A stretch of DNA of 64,000 nt, from assembly GCF_902859595.1 (NCBI RefSeq), contig NZ_CADIJQ010000003.1, forward strand, positions 434,001 to 498,000. Reading direction: 5' to 3'. The position numbers and the translations under genes were made by a program. This DNA comes from Achromobacter kerstersii (GTDB lineage Bacteria > Pseudomonadota > Gammaproteobacteria > Burkholderiales > Burkholderiaceae_B). Of this stretch, positions 16,749-24,851 are shown one piece after another. The stretch's first letter is position 1; the number at the start of each line of letters is the position of its first letter. Below the pieces are notes generated by a model that made no database searches, was not told the origin of the DNA, and saw only the letters and a list, made by a program, of their open reading frames with translations.

Positions 16749-18035
16749 TTACCGGCCAGGTCTTTCCAGCCCAAGATGACCGCGCAGCGTGCGATGTTCG
16801 TACTCAGTGCGGAACAGCCCGCGCCGTTGCAGCACGGGAATCACCTGTTCCACAAAGTCGTCGATGCCGCCGGGCAGAGACGGTGGCATCAGGTTGAAGC
16901 CGTCGGCGCCTTCGTTTCTGAACCAGTGTTCCATCTTGTCCGCGATCTGTTCTGGCGTGCCGACCATGGTGCAATGGCCGCCGCCCGCCGCCAGTCGGCC
17001 AAGTAACTGGCGCACGGTGGGTTGTTCGGTTTCGATGATCCGCAGAATGGTGCCGTACCTGCCTTTGGGCCCCTTGAAATCTTCAAGGGGCGGCAGTGGC
17101 GGCACGGGCGCATCCAGTTCCCACGCGCTGCAATCCTGCAGCACAAAGGTGCCCAGTTGGCGCAGCGACGCATCGCTGGGCAGCAGTACGTCCAGCTCGC
17201 GTTGCTTGGCGCGGGCCTCGGCCTCGGTGGACCCCACATACGTGACCAGCCCCGGCATGATCGGCACAAAGGCGCTGCGGCCGGCCGCAAGCACGCGTTG
17301 TTTGATGTCGCGGTAATAGGACTGCGCGGCGGGCAGGTCGTAGGCGACCGCATAGATCGCTTCCGCGCGCCGGGCGGCCAAGTCGCGGCCCTGGTCCGAT
17401 GCGCCGGCCTGGAACAGCACCGGATGGCCCTGCGGCGGGCGTGGCACCGTCAGCGGGCCGTCGACCAGAAAATGCTCGCCATGGTGATGGATGGGTTGCA
17501 CGCGTTCGGGCACGCCATAGACGCCGTTGCGGTCGATGGCCAGCGCATCGTCTTGCCAGGAATCGAACAGGCGCAACGCGACGTCGACGAATTCTTCAGC
17601 GCGCGCATAGCGCCATTCATGGCCGGGCATGGCTTCATAGCCATGGTTGCGGGCCTCGGCGTCGAACATCGAGGTGACCACGTTCCAGCCCATGCGGCCG
17701 CCCGAGATGTGGTCCAGCGACGCCACCATGCGCGCCGCGTGAAAGGGCGTGAAGAAGGTGCTGGACACGGTGCTGATCAGGCCGATGTGCGTGGTGGCGC
17801 GCGCGATGGCGGCCATGGTCGTCAGCGGTTCTAGATACCAGCGTGGGCCGTCGCCGATGTTGTCCATCGACTGCCCATCCGCAAAGAAAATGGCGTCCAG
17901 CTTGCCGCGTTCGGCCGTGCGCGCCAGCGACTCGTAGTAGCTGATGTCGCCCAGCCGTTCGGCCGCCGAATCGGGATGGCGCCACGCCGCGCGGTGGTGG
18001 CCGCAGCCAAAGATGAACAGGTTCAAATGCAGCAT
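16749..18035 (-). CDS. LLM-class FMN-dependent monooxygenase, NtaA/SnaA/DszA type
   Basis: This is a 428-aa flavin-dependent monooxygenase of the bacterial-luciferase fold, NtaA/SnaA/SoxA/DszA subgroup, using reduced FMN to oxidise organosulfur or amine compounds. Landmarks are KLDAIFFADGQSMDNI, LSTVSSTFFTPFHAARMVAS in outline, DHISGGRMGWNVVTSM, and a QAGASDQGRDLAARRAEAIY segment. The length is normal. The ATG at 18035 comes 5 bases after the SDR stop, so the two are co-translated. No dedicated flavin reductase is adjacent. The substrate is unknown. Confidence 0.9.
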   Translation of the reverse strand: MLHLNLFIFGCGHHRAAWRHPDSAAERLGDISYYESLARTAERGKLDAIFFADGQSMDNIGDGPRWYLEPLTTMAAIARATTHIGLISTVSSTFFTPFHAARMVASLDHISGGRMGWNVVTSMFDAEARNHGYEAMPGHEWRYARAEEFVDVALRLFDSWQDDALAIDRNGVYGVPERVQPIHHHGEHFLVDGPLTVPRPPQGHPVLFQAGASDQGRDLAARRAEAIYAVAYDLPAAQSYYRDIKQRVLAAGRSAFVPIMPGLVTYVGSTEAEARAKQRELDVLLPSDASLRQLGTFVLQDCSAWELDAPVPPLPPLEDFKGPKGRYGTILRIIETEQPTVRQLLGRLAAGGGHCTMVGTPEQIADKMEHWFRNEGADGFNLMPPSLPGGIDDFVEQVIPVLQRRGLFRTEYEHRTLRGHLGLERPGR

Positions 18036-18040
18036 GGCGC

Positions 18041-18823
18041 TTAGTTCTTCACGAGGCCGCCGTCGACGACCAGGTTCTGGCCGGTGACGCTGCGCGACCA
18101 AGGGCTGGCAAAAAACAGCACGGCGTCGGCGAACTGTTCGGGCGTGGTGACGGTGCGCAGCGGCGTGCTGGCGGCAATCAAATCGAACACCGCTTCGGGC
18201 GTTGCAGCCGACGCGTCGGTGGTGCGCAGCAGGCCGCCCGACACCATGTTGACCGTGATGCCATGGGGCCCGAGGTCATGCGACAAGGTCCGCGTGAACG
18301 ACAGCAGCGCAGCCTTGGCGGCGGTGTAATCGTGATACGGCACGACCGGGTTCTGGACCAGGTTTGTGCCGATGTTGATGATGCGTCCGACCCCGGCCTC
18401 ACGCATGCCGGGCAGCGCCGCCTGAGTCGTGTTCAACGCGCCCCGCACGCTGCCTTCGATCTGCTGATTCAGGTTGTCCCACGTCAACGTGTCCGCATGC
18501 GGGCGGGCGTCGCCATTGAACTGGAACGCGGGCAGCGCGTTGTTGACGACGGTGGTGACCGGCATGCCGAAGTGGCTTTGCGCCTGCGCCACCAACGCCT
18601 GCACCGCCTGCGCATCGCGCACATCGGCCTGGATAGCCAGCGCGCGGCCCGGTGCGGTGGCGGCCAGCGCCTGCGCGGCGTCAGCGCTGTTCAGGTAGTT
18701 GATGACCACGCGCGCGCCTTCACGCAGAAACGCGCGCGCGATGTGCGCGCCCAGTCCACGGGCGCCGCCCGTGACAATCACCAGTTGTTCGTTCAGGGCA
18801 GGGGCGGGGTGTGCAAGGGACAT
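18041..18823 (-). CDS. short-chain dehydrogenase/reductase, FabG-like
   Basis: This is a 260-aa NAD(P)-dependent oxidoreductase with the Rossmann motif TGGARGLG (about residues 18-25), VVNNALP, the catalytic pair Y-x3-K in YHDYTAAKAAL, and the C-terminal VTGQNLVVDGGLV. The fingerprint resembles 3-oxoacyl-ACP reductases, but most such paralogues serve other alcohols. It is the first gene of a two-gene unit with the flavin monooxygenase, suggesting sequential steps on one substrate. It is divergent from the TPP riboswitch. Confidence 0.88.
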   Translation of the reverse strand: MSLAHPAPALNEQLVIVTGGARGLGAHIARAFLREGARVVINYLNSADAAQALAATAPGRALAIQADVRDAQAVQALVAQAQSHFGMPVTTVVNNALPAFQFNGDARPHADTLTWDNLNQQIEGSVRGALNTTQAALPGMREAGVGRIINIGTNLVQNPVVPYHDYTAAKAALLSFTRTLSHDLGPHGITVNMVSGGLLRTTDASAATPEAVFDLIAASTPLRTVTTPEQFADAVLFFASPWSRSVTGQNLVVDGGLVKN

Positions 18824-18934
18824 GATCGGCTCGTCGGTTTCACCGGCACGCATGCAATCGGGTGCCGCAAGCGGGCGAACTTAGCACATTCCACGCGTTG
18901 ACATTGACGCGCCGCTCTCCTACTCTTGCGGTCA

Positions 18935-19023
18935 ATTCCTGGGGGAGCCCTGTTGGGCTGAGATTCCGCTTCATTGCGGTAACCCTTTGAACCTGATCCG
19001 GGTAATGCCGGCGAAGGGAAGGA
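18935..19023 (+). promoter_or_regulatory. TPP riboswitch (THI element) aptamer
   Basis: The thiamine pyrophosphate aptamer is recognisable by its conserved blocks in order: GGGGGAGCCC (18941), GGGCTGAGA (18955), and ACCCTTTGAACCTGATC followed by GGGTAATGCCGGCGAAGGGA, which begin near 18982 and 18999. A terminal P1 helix can form from TCCT (18937-18940) and AGGA (19020-19023). It lies about 115 bases upstream of the symporter start at 19138. Binding TPP is expected to switch the gene off. Confidence 0.97.
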
Positions 19024-19041
19024 CATCGCACGGTTCGTGCG

Positions 19042-19128
19042 CCCTCCCTAGACTTTTATTCATCAGCGGCCCCTGTTACCGGACGGGCCGCTGCGCTGCG
19101 CGTCCGGCTGTCCGCCGGACCAGGGAGG
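19042..19128 (+). promoter_or_regulatory. riboswitch expression platform with anti-Shine-Dalgarno
   Basis: CCTCCCT at 19043-19049, just past the aptamer, is the exact complement of the ribosome site AGGGAGG at 19122-19128. Two stable hairpins lie between them: CAGCGGCCC...GGGCCGCTG near 19065-19093, and GTCCGGC...GCCGGAC at 19102-19120. No T-tract follows. Control of translation by sequestering the ribosome site is therefore more likely than termination. Confidence 0.6.
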
Positions 19129-19137
19129 ACCGACTTC

Positions 19138-20589
19138 ATGCTGACCCAATCCACCGCCTTGATGTGGCTGCTGCTGTTCTCGGGCGGCTTCGCCGTCGCC
19201 AGCGTCCTGTACACCCGGCGCAAGCGCGGCTCGCTGGAAGACTACATCGTGGCCCGCAACAGCCAGGGCGCGTTCGGCACCATCCTGACGTTGATGGCGT
19301 CAACGCTGGGGGCATGGATTCTGTTCTCGCCCGCGCAGGCCGCAACCTGGGGCGGACTGGCCGCAGTGATCGGCTACGCGCTGGGCTCGATGTCACCGCG
19401 TCTGGTCATGATTCCGCTGGGCCGGCGCATGCGTGAACTGATTCCGCATGGGCATACGCTGACTGAATTCCTGATGGCGCGCTACGGCCGGCCGATGTAC
19501 GGGCTGGCGTTGTTCATCATGCTGTTCTACCTGTTCATCGCCTTGTCGGCCGAGGTGACGGCGATTGCAAAACTGGTCACCATGCTGGCGCCCGTGCCGC
19601 TGTGGGCCACCGCCGCCATCGTGATGGGCACGACGCTGCTCTACACCACCTACGGCGGGCTGCGCTCGTCGATCTTCACCGATCAGGTGCAGATGATGGT
19701 CATCGTGCCGTTGCTGGTGATCTTGTGCGTGGTCGGCTGGCAAGCTGCGGGTGGCGCGCTGCCCACTATCGAAGCCCTGCAAGCGCGCGCGCCACAATTG
19801 CTGGACCTGACCGACCCCGTGGGCGTGAAAGCCGGCCTGACTTTCTTCGTGGCCATCTTGCTGACCGGCATCTTTCACCAGGGCAACTGGCAGCGAATTT
19901 ATGCCGCAAAAGATGCCCGGTCGATGCGCAATGGTTTTCTGCTGGGCGGCATCCTGGCCGCACCGTTCATCTTCCTGATGGGCCTGTTCGGCCTGGCGTT
20001 CGTGGGCCTGGCGCCGCAGGGTGACAGTTCCATCGCACTGTTCAGCGTCATCATGCCGCACGCGCCCGCGTGGTTCGTGATTGCGTTGATCCCGCTGGGC
20101 CTGTCGTTGGTGATGAGCACGGCCGACACGGCAATCAGCGCCGTATCGAGCATCGTCGCCGTCGACATGCGCCGGCTGATGCCCAACGCCAACGGCATGG
20201 ACATGAAGCGGCTGGCTCGCTGGGCGGTCTTGCTGCTGGCGATTCCGGTGATGATCGTGGCCTCGCAAGGCTACAGCGTGCTGTACCTGTTCCTGCTGGC
20301 CGACCTGCTGTGCTCCGCCGCCGCGTTCCCCGTGTTCTATGGCCTGTTCAGCCGCAAGCACGATGGCGTGACGGCAACGACGGCGACCGTCGCGGGGCTG
20401 GCGGCAGGGCTGTTCTTCTTCCCGGCCCCGGGCGACAAACCCACGTTTCTGCTGGAATCGTTCCTGCTGGCGGCGTTTGTGCCGGTGCTGGTTACCGTGC
20501 TGATGCGCCTGACGCGGCGCGGTATTCGGGAGTTTGATTTTTCGACGCTGAGCGCGGCGGTGCGGCGGTTGGATAAGGACGCGGTGTAA
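19138..20589 (+). CDS. sodium:solute symporter under TPP control, putative thiamine-precursor transporter
   Basis: This is a 483-aa inner-membrane transporter of the SSS family with about 13 helices. It has SSS features GSLEDYIVARNSQGAFGTI in outline, the GGLRSSIFTDQVQ loop, and FHQGNWQRIYAAKD. ATG 19138 lies 9 bases after AGGGAGG. The TPP riboswitch in the leader links it to thiamine: SSS members with THI elements were predicted by comparative genomics as HMP or thiamine-related transporters (ThiV). Substrate assignment rests on the regulation only. No thi biosynthesis gene is adjacent. Confidence 0.9.
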   Translation: MLTQSTALMWLLLFSGGFAVASVLYTRRKRGSLEDYIVARNSQGAFGTILTLMASTLGAWILFSPAQAATWGGLAAVIGYALGSMSPRLVMIPLGRRMRELIPHGHTLTEFLMARYGRPMYGLALFIMLFYLFIALSAEVTAIAKLVTMLAPVPLWATAAIVMGTTLLYTTYGGLRSSIFTDQVQMMVIVPLLVILCVVGWQAAGGALPTIEALQARAPQLLDLTDPVGVKAGLTFFVAILLTGIFHQGNWQRIYAAKDARSMRNGFLLGGILAAPFIFLMGLFGLAFVGLAPQGDSSIALFSVIMPHAPAWFVIALIPLGLSLVMSTADTAISAVSSIVAVDMRRLMPNANGMDMKRLARWAVLLLAIPVMIVASQGYSVLYLFLLADLLCSAAAFPVFYGLFSRKHDGVTATTATVAGLAAGLFFFPAPGDKPTFLLESFLLAAFVPVLVTVLMRLTRRGIREFDFSTLSAAVRRLDKDAV

Positions 20590-20621
20590 ATCCCCGCCGC
20601 GCAGTCCGCCCGGAAAACAAA

Positions 20622-20656
20622 AAAGCCTTGGAACACGTTGTGGTGTCCAAGGCTTT
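20622..20656 (-). terminator. bidirectional terminator, tRNA-Ala / symporter
   Basis: An 11-bp stem (AAAGCCTTGGA at 20622-20632 with TCCAAGGCTTT at 20646-20656) lies between the convergent symporter and tRNA-Ala genes. On the minus strand it is followed by TTTTGTTTT, a good terminator for the tRNA. On the plus strand the T-tract is weaker. Confidence 0.85.
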
Positions 20657-20669
20657 CTTGTCTGGAATT

Positions 20670-20745
<76 letters not shown>

Positions 20746-20813
20746 ATTGAAGCAAGAGCAAAACTATACCTGAACTTTAAAGCGCCGTGCAATACGGCGC
20801 CAGGCAAAAATTT

Positions 20814-21596
20814 TCAGACGAATTCCAAGGTCGCGACGACGGGCGCGTGGTCCGACGGCTGCTCGTTGCGGCGCGGTTCCTTGTCGATCACGCAGGCGAC
20901 GCAGCGCTTGACCAAGGGGGCCGACAGCAGGACGTGGTCGATCCGCAGGCCGGCGTTGCGGCGGAAGGCGAATTGGCGGTAGTCCCACCAGGAAAACGAC
21001 TTTTCGGGCTGCTCGAACAGACGAAAGGAATCGGTCAGGCCCAGGTCGATCAGGCCTTGCAAGGCGGCGCGTTCCGGTTCGGACACCAGCACCTGGCCTT
21101 CCCATTTTTCGGGGTTGTGCACGTCTTCGTCGGCGGGCGCCACGTTGTAGTCGCCCAGCACGGCCAGACGCGGGTACTGCTTGATCTCGTCGGCCAGCCA
21201 ATTGCGCATGGCGTCGAACCACGCCAGCTTGTAGACGTACTTGTCGGAATCCAGCGACTGCCCGTTGGGGCAATACGCGCACACGACGCGCACATCGCCT
21301 TCGGGGCTGGGGAAAGTCAAGGCCAGCACACGCTGCTGCGGGTCTTCATAGCCGGGAATGTTGCGCACCATGGACGTGCCCGGCACGCGCGAAATGATGG
21401 CGACGCCGTTATACGTCTTCTGACCGGCCCAGACGGCGTGATAGCCGGCTTCCTTGAAAGCGTCTTCGGGGAAGTTTTCGTCGGTGAGCTTCAGTTCCTG
21501 GATGCACAGCACGTCGACAGGATTGGCGGCCAGCCAGTCCAGCACTTGCGGCAGGCGCACCTTCAGAGAGTTCACGTTCCAGGTGGCTAATTTCAT
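20814..21596 (-). CDS. xthA: exodeoxyribonuclease III
   Basis: This is a 260-aa AP endonuclease / 3'-5' exonuclease of base-excision repair (EEP superfamily). The start [20 protein letters not shown] and the catalytic motifs CIQELK (metal-binding Glu), [36 protein letters not shown] and the terminal PSDHAPV are all present. The ATG at 21596 is the family start; 17 extra upstream codons in the open frame are spurious. It appears to be monocistronic, transcribed in the same direction as tRNA-Ala. Confidence 0.97.
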   Translation of the reverse strand: MKLATWNVNSLKVRLPQVLDWLAANPVDVLCIQELKLTDENFPEDAFKEAGYHAVWAGQKTYNGVAIISRVPGTSMVRNIPGYEDPQQRVLALTFPSPEGDVRVVCAYCPNGQSLDSDKYVYKLAWFDAMRNWLADEIKQYPRLAVLGDYNVAPADEDVHNPEKWEGQVLVSEPERAALQGLIDLGLTDSFRLFEQPEKSFSWWDYRQFAFRRNAGLRIDHVLLSAPLVKRCVACVIDKEPRRNEQPSDHAPVVATLEFV

Positions 21597-21655
21597 GTTC
21601 TGCGTAGACCGTTTGTTGATGCGGTTCTCAAAGGCGCCGCCTTCCAAAAACCCGG

Positions 21656-21691
21656 TCTAGCTACGTATCTGGCTACGAATCTGGCTATTCA
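21656..21691. repeat. 12-mer tandem repeat, 3 copies
   Basis: Three consecutive imperfect 12-base units (TCTAGCTACGTA, TCTGGCTACGAA, TCTGGCTATTCA) lie in the gap upstream of the exonuclease III gene. The rest of the 275-base gap to 21871 shows no gene. Confidence 0.7.
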
Positions 21692-21871
21692 TCCGGGGCG
21701 TGACCGGCGGGCGCCGGGATAAGGGCAGATGATACCTGCTCGTGCGGCGGCAAGGGCGCCGGGGCATGCGAAGGGAAGTGGGGGCGTGATTGCGTCCTAT
21801 ATTGCCTTCTTGATAGGCCGCAGTTCGATGAAACTGACTAGACTGCCTGAACGTTTCAAATGGAGGAGCCT

Positions 21872-22087
21872 ATGAAGACTTGGCCTTTGCAGGACGTTCA
21901 AACGCAGTACGCAGAATTTGTTGACGACGATGTATCAGCAGGTCCGCAACGCCTGATCGCAGGCGGCTTCAAACCGTCGGCGGTGGGCGCGGCGCCTCCA
22001 AGACTGGCACTGATGGCGCCCCGACCAACGCTTAAGTCGCTCTTGCTGACCGACTTTGCGCGCACAGAACATTTGGTGCCCGCCTGA
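21872..22087 (+). CDS. orphan Phd/YefM-like antitoxin remnant
   Basis: This is a 71-aa ORF. The start MKTWPLQDVQTQYAEFVDD resembles the DNA-binding half of Phd/YefM antitoxins (typically W-x-LQDAKARFSELVD), and the end TLKSLLLTDFARTEHLVPA resembles the toxin-binding tail of the same group. The usual middle segment that follows GPQ is shortened and diverged (GPQRLIAGGFKPSAVGAAPP). GGAGGAG lies just before ATG 21872. No toxin gene follows, as the next gene is a convergent GntR regulator. It could be a solitary regulator or a decaying remnant. Confidence 0.6.
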   Translation: MKTWPLQDVQTQYAEFVDDDVSAGPQRLIAGGFKPSAVGAAPPRLALMAPRPTLKSLLLTDFARTEHLVPA

Positions 22088-22891
22088 TCACCCCTCCGAC
22101 CCGCTATTCAACATCCGGCTCTTCGCCTTTTCAATATGCGCGCGCATGACGTTACGCGCGCCGTCGGCGTCTTGTTCCTGAATCAGCCGATAGATATCGC
22201 GGTGTTCGTCAATGGCGGCGCGGGTGCGTTTCCAGGGTTCGCTGTGGACCAGGTGGCGCATGACGTTGACGGCGTGGCTGACGTCGTATTCCAGCGATTT
22301 CAGCACTTGCACAAAGCGCTGGTTGCCGGTGGCGGCGGCGATGGCGCGGTGGAAGCCGTAATCGTGGTGGTGCGCGATGGCGCCTGACGCGTCGGCTTCT
22401 TCGTAGCCGGTCAGCATGCGGTCCATTTCGCGCAGGTCGTCGGCGCTGCGGCGCAGGGCGGCCAGGTAGGCGCATTCCGGTTCGATCACCATGCGCAGTT
22501 CCAGGCCTTCCAGAATGTGGCCGACGCGGCGTGCCGGGTCGATGGCGGGCATGCCGCCCATCAGGTCGGGCTTGGCGCGCACATAGGTGCCAGAGCCGCG
22601 AATGGAATCCACCAATTGGTCTTCGCGCAGCCGGTCCAGCGCTTGCCGAACCACGGGGCGCGATACCTCGAACAACGCGGCCAGTTCCAGTTCCGTGGGC
22701 AGCTTGTTGCCCGGTGCGATCTTGCCGGTGGCAATCGCGTAGAACAGGCTTTCATACACGCGCTCGGCAAAGCGTTCGGCGCGCACATAGCCCAGGCCCG
22801 ACGCCACTTCGGCCAGCACGTCCAGTTCGGGGCGGGGGCGGGCGGCTGCCTCCAGCAGGGATTCCAGCTGCGGGTCACGCACATTGCTCAT
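22088..22891 (-). CDS. GntR-family regulator with FCD domain
   Basis: This is a 267-aa FadR-subfamily regulator. The N-terminal winged helix (AERVYESLFYAIATGKIAPGNKLPTELELAALFEVSRPVVRQALDRL in outline) precedes an all-helical FCD ligand domain with metal-binding His residues (HHHDYGFHRAIAAATGN, then IDEHRDIYRLI). It is divergent from the aldehyde dehydrogenase, which it probably controls through the palindrome at 23046. Its stop abuts the stop of the antitoxin-like ORF, tail to tail. Confidence 0.92.
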   Translation of the reverse strand: MSNVRDPQLESLLEAAARPRPELDVLAEVASGLGYVRAERFAERVYESLFYAIATGKIAPGNKLPTELELAALFEVSRPVVRQALDRLREDQLVDSIRGSGTYVRAKPDLMGGMPAIDPARRVGHILEGLELRMVIEPECAYLAALRRSADDLREMDRMLTGYEEADASGAIAHHHDYGFHRAIAAATGNQRFVQVLKSLEYDVSHAVNVMRHLVHSEPWKRTRAAIDEHRDIYRLIQEQDADGARNVMRAHIEKAKSRMLNSGSEG

Positions 22892-23304
22892 TGGGGCGCG
22901 CTCTTCTATTAGTGAGTTGAAGCCGGTCCATCAATAGGACCGGGCTTGTCAGTCTTCCGAACAATCCCTGCGTCGTCGTAAATGGCTGAAATATCAGGGA
23001 TTACCCGTATTCATATCCAAATATCCCGAAGCTTAGGACAAAAGCTGTCAATTCAATTGACAAGTTATAGGGGGCTCCCGTAACTTGCCATCAAACCACA
23101 TCAGCCGCGCCTTTGACGCGCGGACGGCGTAACCGGCCTGCCGGGTACGCCGGGAGACACCACACAAATCCCCACAGCAATCCCTCTTATGGGCACCCGC
23201 ACACACTTCGCTTTCCGGCACCTTGCTTCGTGCCTGGGAGGCTGCGCGCGCGTCGGCGCCTTTTCCGCAACTGGCTATTCGGCCGCTACTTTACTCCGCA
23301 CATC
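22892..23304. other. divergent promoter region of GntR regulator and aldehyde dehydrogenase
   Basis: This 413-base gap is A+T-rich in its centre. It contains a 7-bp hairpin in the GntR leader (CCGGTCC at 22923-22929, GGACCGG at 22937-22943) and a perfect palindrome at 23046-23062. Upstream in-frame codons of the dehydrogenase frame (from 23113) lack a plausible start and similarity. No other gene seen. Confidence 0.5.
23046..23062. promoter_or_regulatory. putative GntR operator palindrome
   Basis: TGTCAATT-C-AATTGACA is a perfect 17-base inverted repeat in the region shared by the GntR regulator and the aldehyde dehydrogenase. Its size and dyad centre suit an FCD-type GntR dimer. Confidence 0.55.
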
Positions 23305-24738
23305 GTGACTCAGAAGAACTTTATCGCCAACCAATGGGTGGCCTCGGCCACCGGTGAAACCATTCCCGTCCTGAACCCGTCCGATGGCAAGCCCTTCGAG
23401 TCGATCGCCCGCTCGGGCGAGGCGGATGTCGACCGCGCCGTCACGGCTGCCCGCCAGGCGTTTGAAGGCGAATGGGGCCAGATGGCGCCGGCTGCGCGCA
23501 GCCGTTTGCTGATGCGTATCGCCTTCGCGTTGCTGGACCGCCAGGAGGAATTGGCGCAACTGGAATCGGCCGATACGGGCAAGCCCATCAAGCAGGCCCG
23601 TGCGGATGCCGCCGCCGTTGCGCGCTACTTCGAGTTCTACGCCGGCGCTGTCGACAAGCTGCACGGCGAGACCATTCCCTACACCCCGGGCTTCACCGTG
23701 CTGACCGTGCGCGAAGCGCATGGCGTGACCGGCCACATCGTGCCCTGGAACTACCCGTTGCAGATCTTCGGCCGCAGCGTCGGCGCGGCGCTGGCCGCGG
23801 GCAATGCCTGCGTGGTCAAGCCCGCCGAAGACGCCTGCTTGTCGCTGTTGAAGCTGGCCGAAATTGCCGCCGAAGTGGGCCTGCCCGCGGGCGCGTTGAA
23901 CATCGTGACCGGTTATGGCCACGAAGCGGGCGCGGCGCTGTCGGCGCACCCGGGCATCGACCACATCTCGTTCACCGGTTCGCCGCAGACGGGCAAGATG
24001 GTGGCCCACGCGGCGGCCGAAAACCATGTGCCGGTGACGTTGGAACTGGGCGGCAAGTCGCCCCAGGTGGTGTTTGACGATGCCGACCTGGACGCCGCCA
24101 TGCCGGTGCTGCTGGCCGCCATCATCCAGAACGCCGGCCAGACGTGCTCGGCTGGCAGCCGCGTGCTGATTCAGCGTGGCGTTTACGAAACGGTGATCAA
24201 GCGCTTGTCGGAAGCCTTCGCGGCCACCGTCACGGGCCCGGCCGCGCAAGACCTGGACGTCGGTCCGCTGATCAGCGGCCGTCAACACGACCGCGTGCGC
24301 GGGTTCCTGGCGGAAGCCGAAGCCGAAGGCCTGAAGGTTGCTGCGCGCGGCCAGCTGAAGGACGGCGCGCCGGAAGCGGGCTACTACCAGCCGCCCGTGC
24401 TGTTCCGCGACGTGCCGCCCAACAGCCGTCTGGCGCAGGAAGAAGTGTTCGGCCCGGTGCTGGCCGCCATGGTGTTCGACACCGAGGAAGAGGCGCTGGA
24501 AATCGCCAACGGCACGCTGTACGGCTTGGTCGCGGGGGTCTGGACGCGCGACGGCGCCCGTCAGATGCGGTTGGCTCGCAAGTTGCGCGCCGGCCAGGTG
24601 TTCATCAATAACTACGGGGCGGGCGGCGGCGTGGAGCTGCCGTTTGGCGGTTCGCGCCAGTCGGGCTACGGCCGCGAAAAAGGCTTTGAGGCGCTGTACG
24701 GCTTTACGACCTTGAAGACCATCGCCATCCGTCATTGA
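23305..24738 (+). CDS. NAD(P)-dependent aldehyde dehydrogenase
   Basis: This is a 477-aa enzyme oxidising aldehydes to acids. Motifs: VPWNYPLQIFGRSVGAALAAGN in outline (cofactor and Asn), ITFTGS-like HISFTGSPQTGK, ELGGKSP with the general-base Glu, the catalytic Cys in QTCSAGSR, and EEVFGPVLA. The C-terminal GGGVELPFGGSRQSGYGREKG fits the betaine/aminoaldehyde-type cluster. The GTG at 23305 is chosen as it begins TQKNFIANQWV, where the family starts. It is divergent from a GntR regulator. The exact substrate is unclear. Confidence 0.93.
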   Translation: MTQKNFIANQWVASATGETIPVLNPSDGKPFESIARSGEADVDRAVTAARQAFEGEWGQMAPAARSRLLMRIAFALLDRQEELAQLESADTGKPIKQARADAAAVARYFEFYAGAVDKLHGETIPYTPGFTVLTVREAHGVTGHIVPWNYPLQIFGRSVGAALAAGNACVVKPAEDACLSLLKLAEIAAEVGLPAGALNIVTGYGHEAGAALSAHPGIDHISFTGSPQTGKMVAHAAAENHVPVTLELGGKSPQVVFDDADLDAAMPVLLAAIIQNAGQTCSAGSRVLIQRGVYETVIKRLSEAFAATVTGPAAQDLDVGPLISGRQHDRVRGFLAEAEAEGLKVAARGQLKDGAPEAGYYQPPVLFRDVPPNSRLAQEEVFGPVLAAMVFDTEEEALEIANGTLYGLVAGVWTRDGARQMRLARKLRAGQVFINNYGAGGGVELPFGGSRQSGYGREKGFEALYGFTTLKTIAIRH

Positions 24739-24742
24739 TGGC

Positions 24743-24769
24743 ACGCGGGGTGGCGCTCGCCACCCGCGT
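24743..24769 (+). terminator. strong hairpin after aldehyde dehydrogenase
   Basis: ACGCGGGGTGGCG pairs with CGCCACCCGCGT (24758-24769) with a single bulge, 5 bases after the gene ends. There is no T-tract. It may stabilise the 3' end or assist termination. Confidence 0.45.
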
Positions 24770-24851
24770 CCAGCGGGGCGGCTCCTGGCAAAATATCGGT
24801 TAACGTTGATGTTTTGCTTCAGGGGCCTGCCGCCCCGTTTTCAGGAACCGT

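Noticed and set aside
16579-16779. 66-codon ORF upstream of the flavin monooxygenase end
   Set aside because: No ribosome site and no recognisable sequence; it runs into the convergent gene.
24739-24851. FMN riboswitch ahead of riboflavin synthase
   Set aside because: The gap is short and shows only a GC hairpin; none of the conserved RFN blocks is present.
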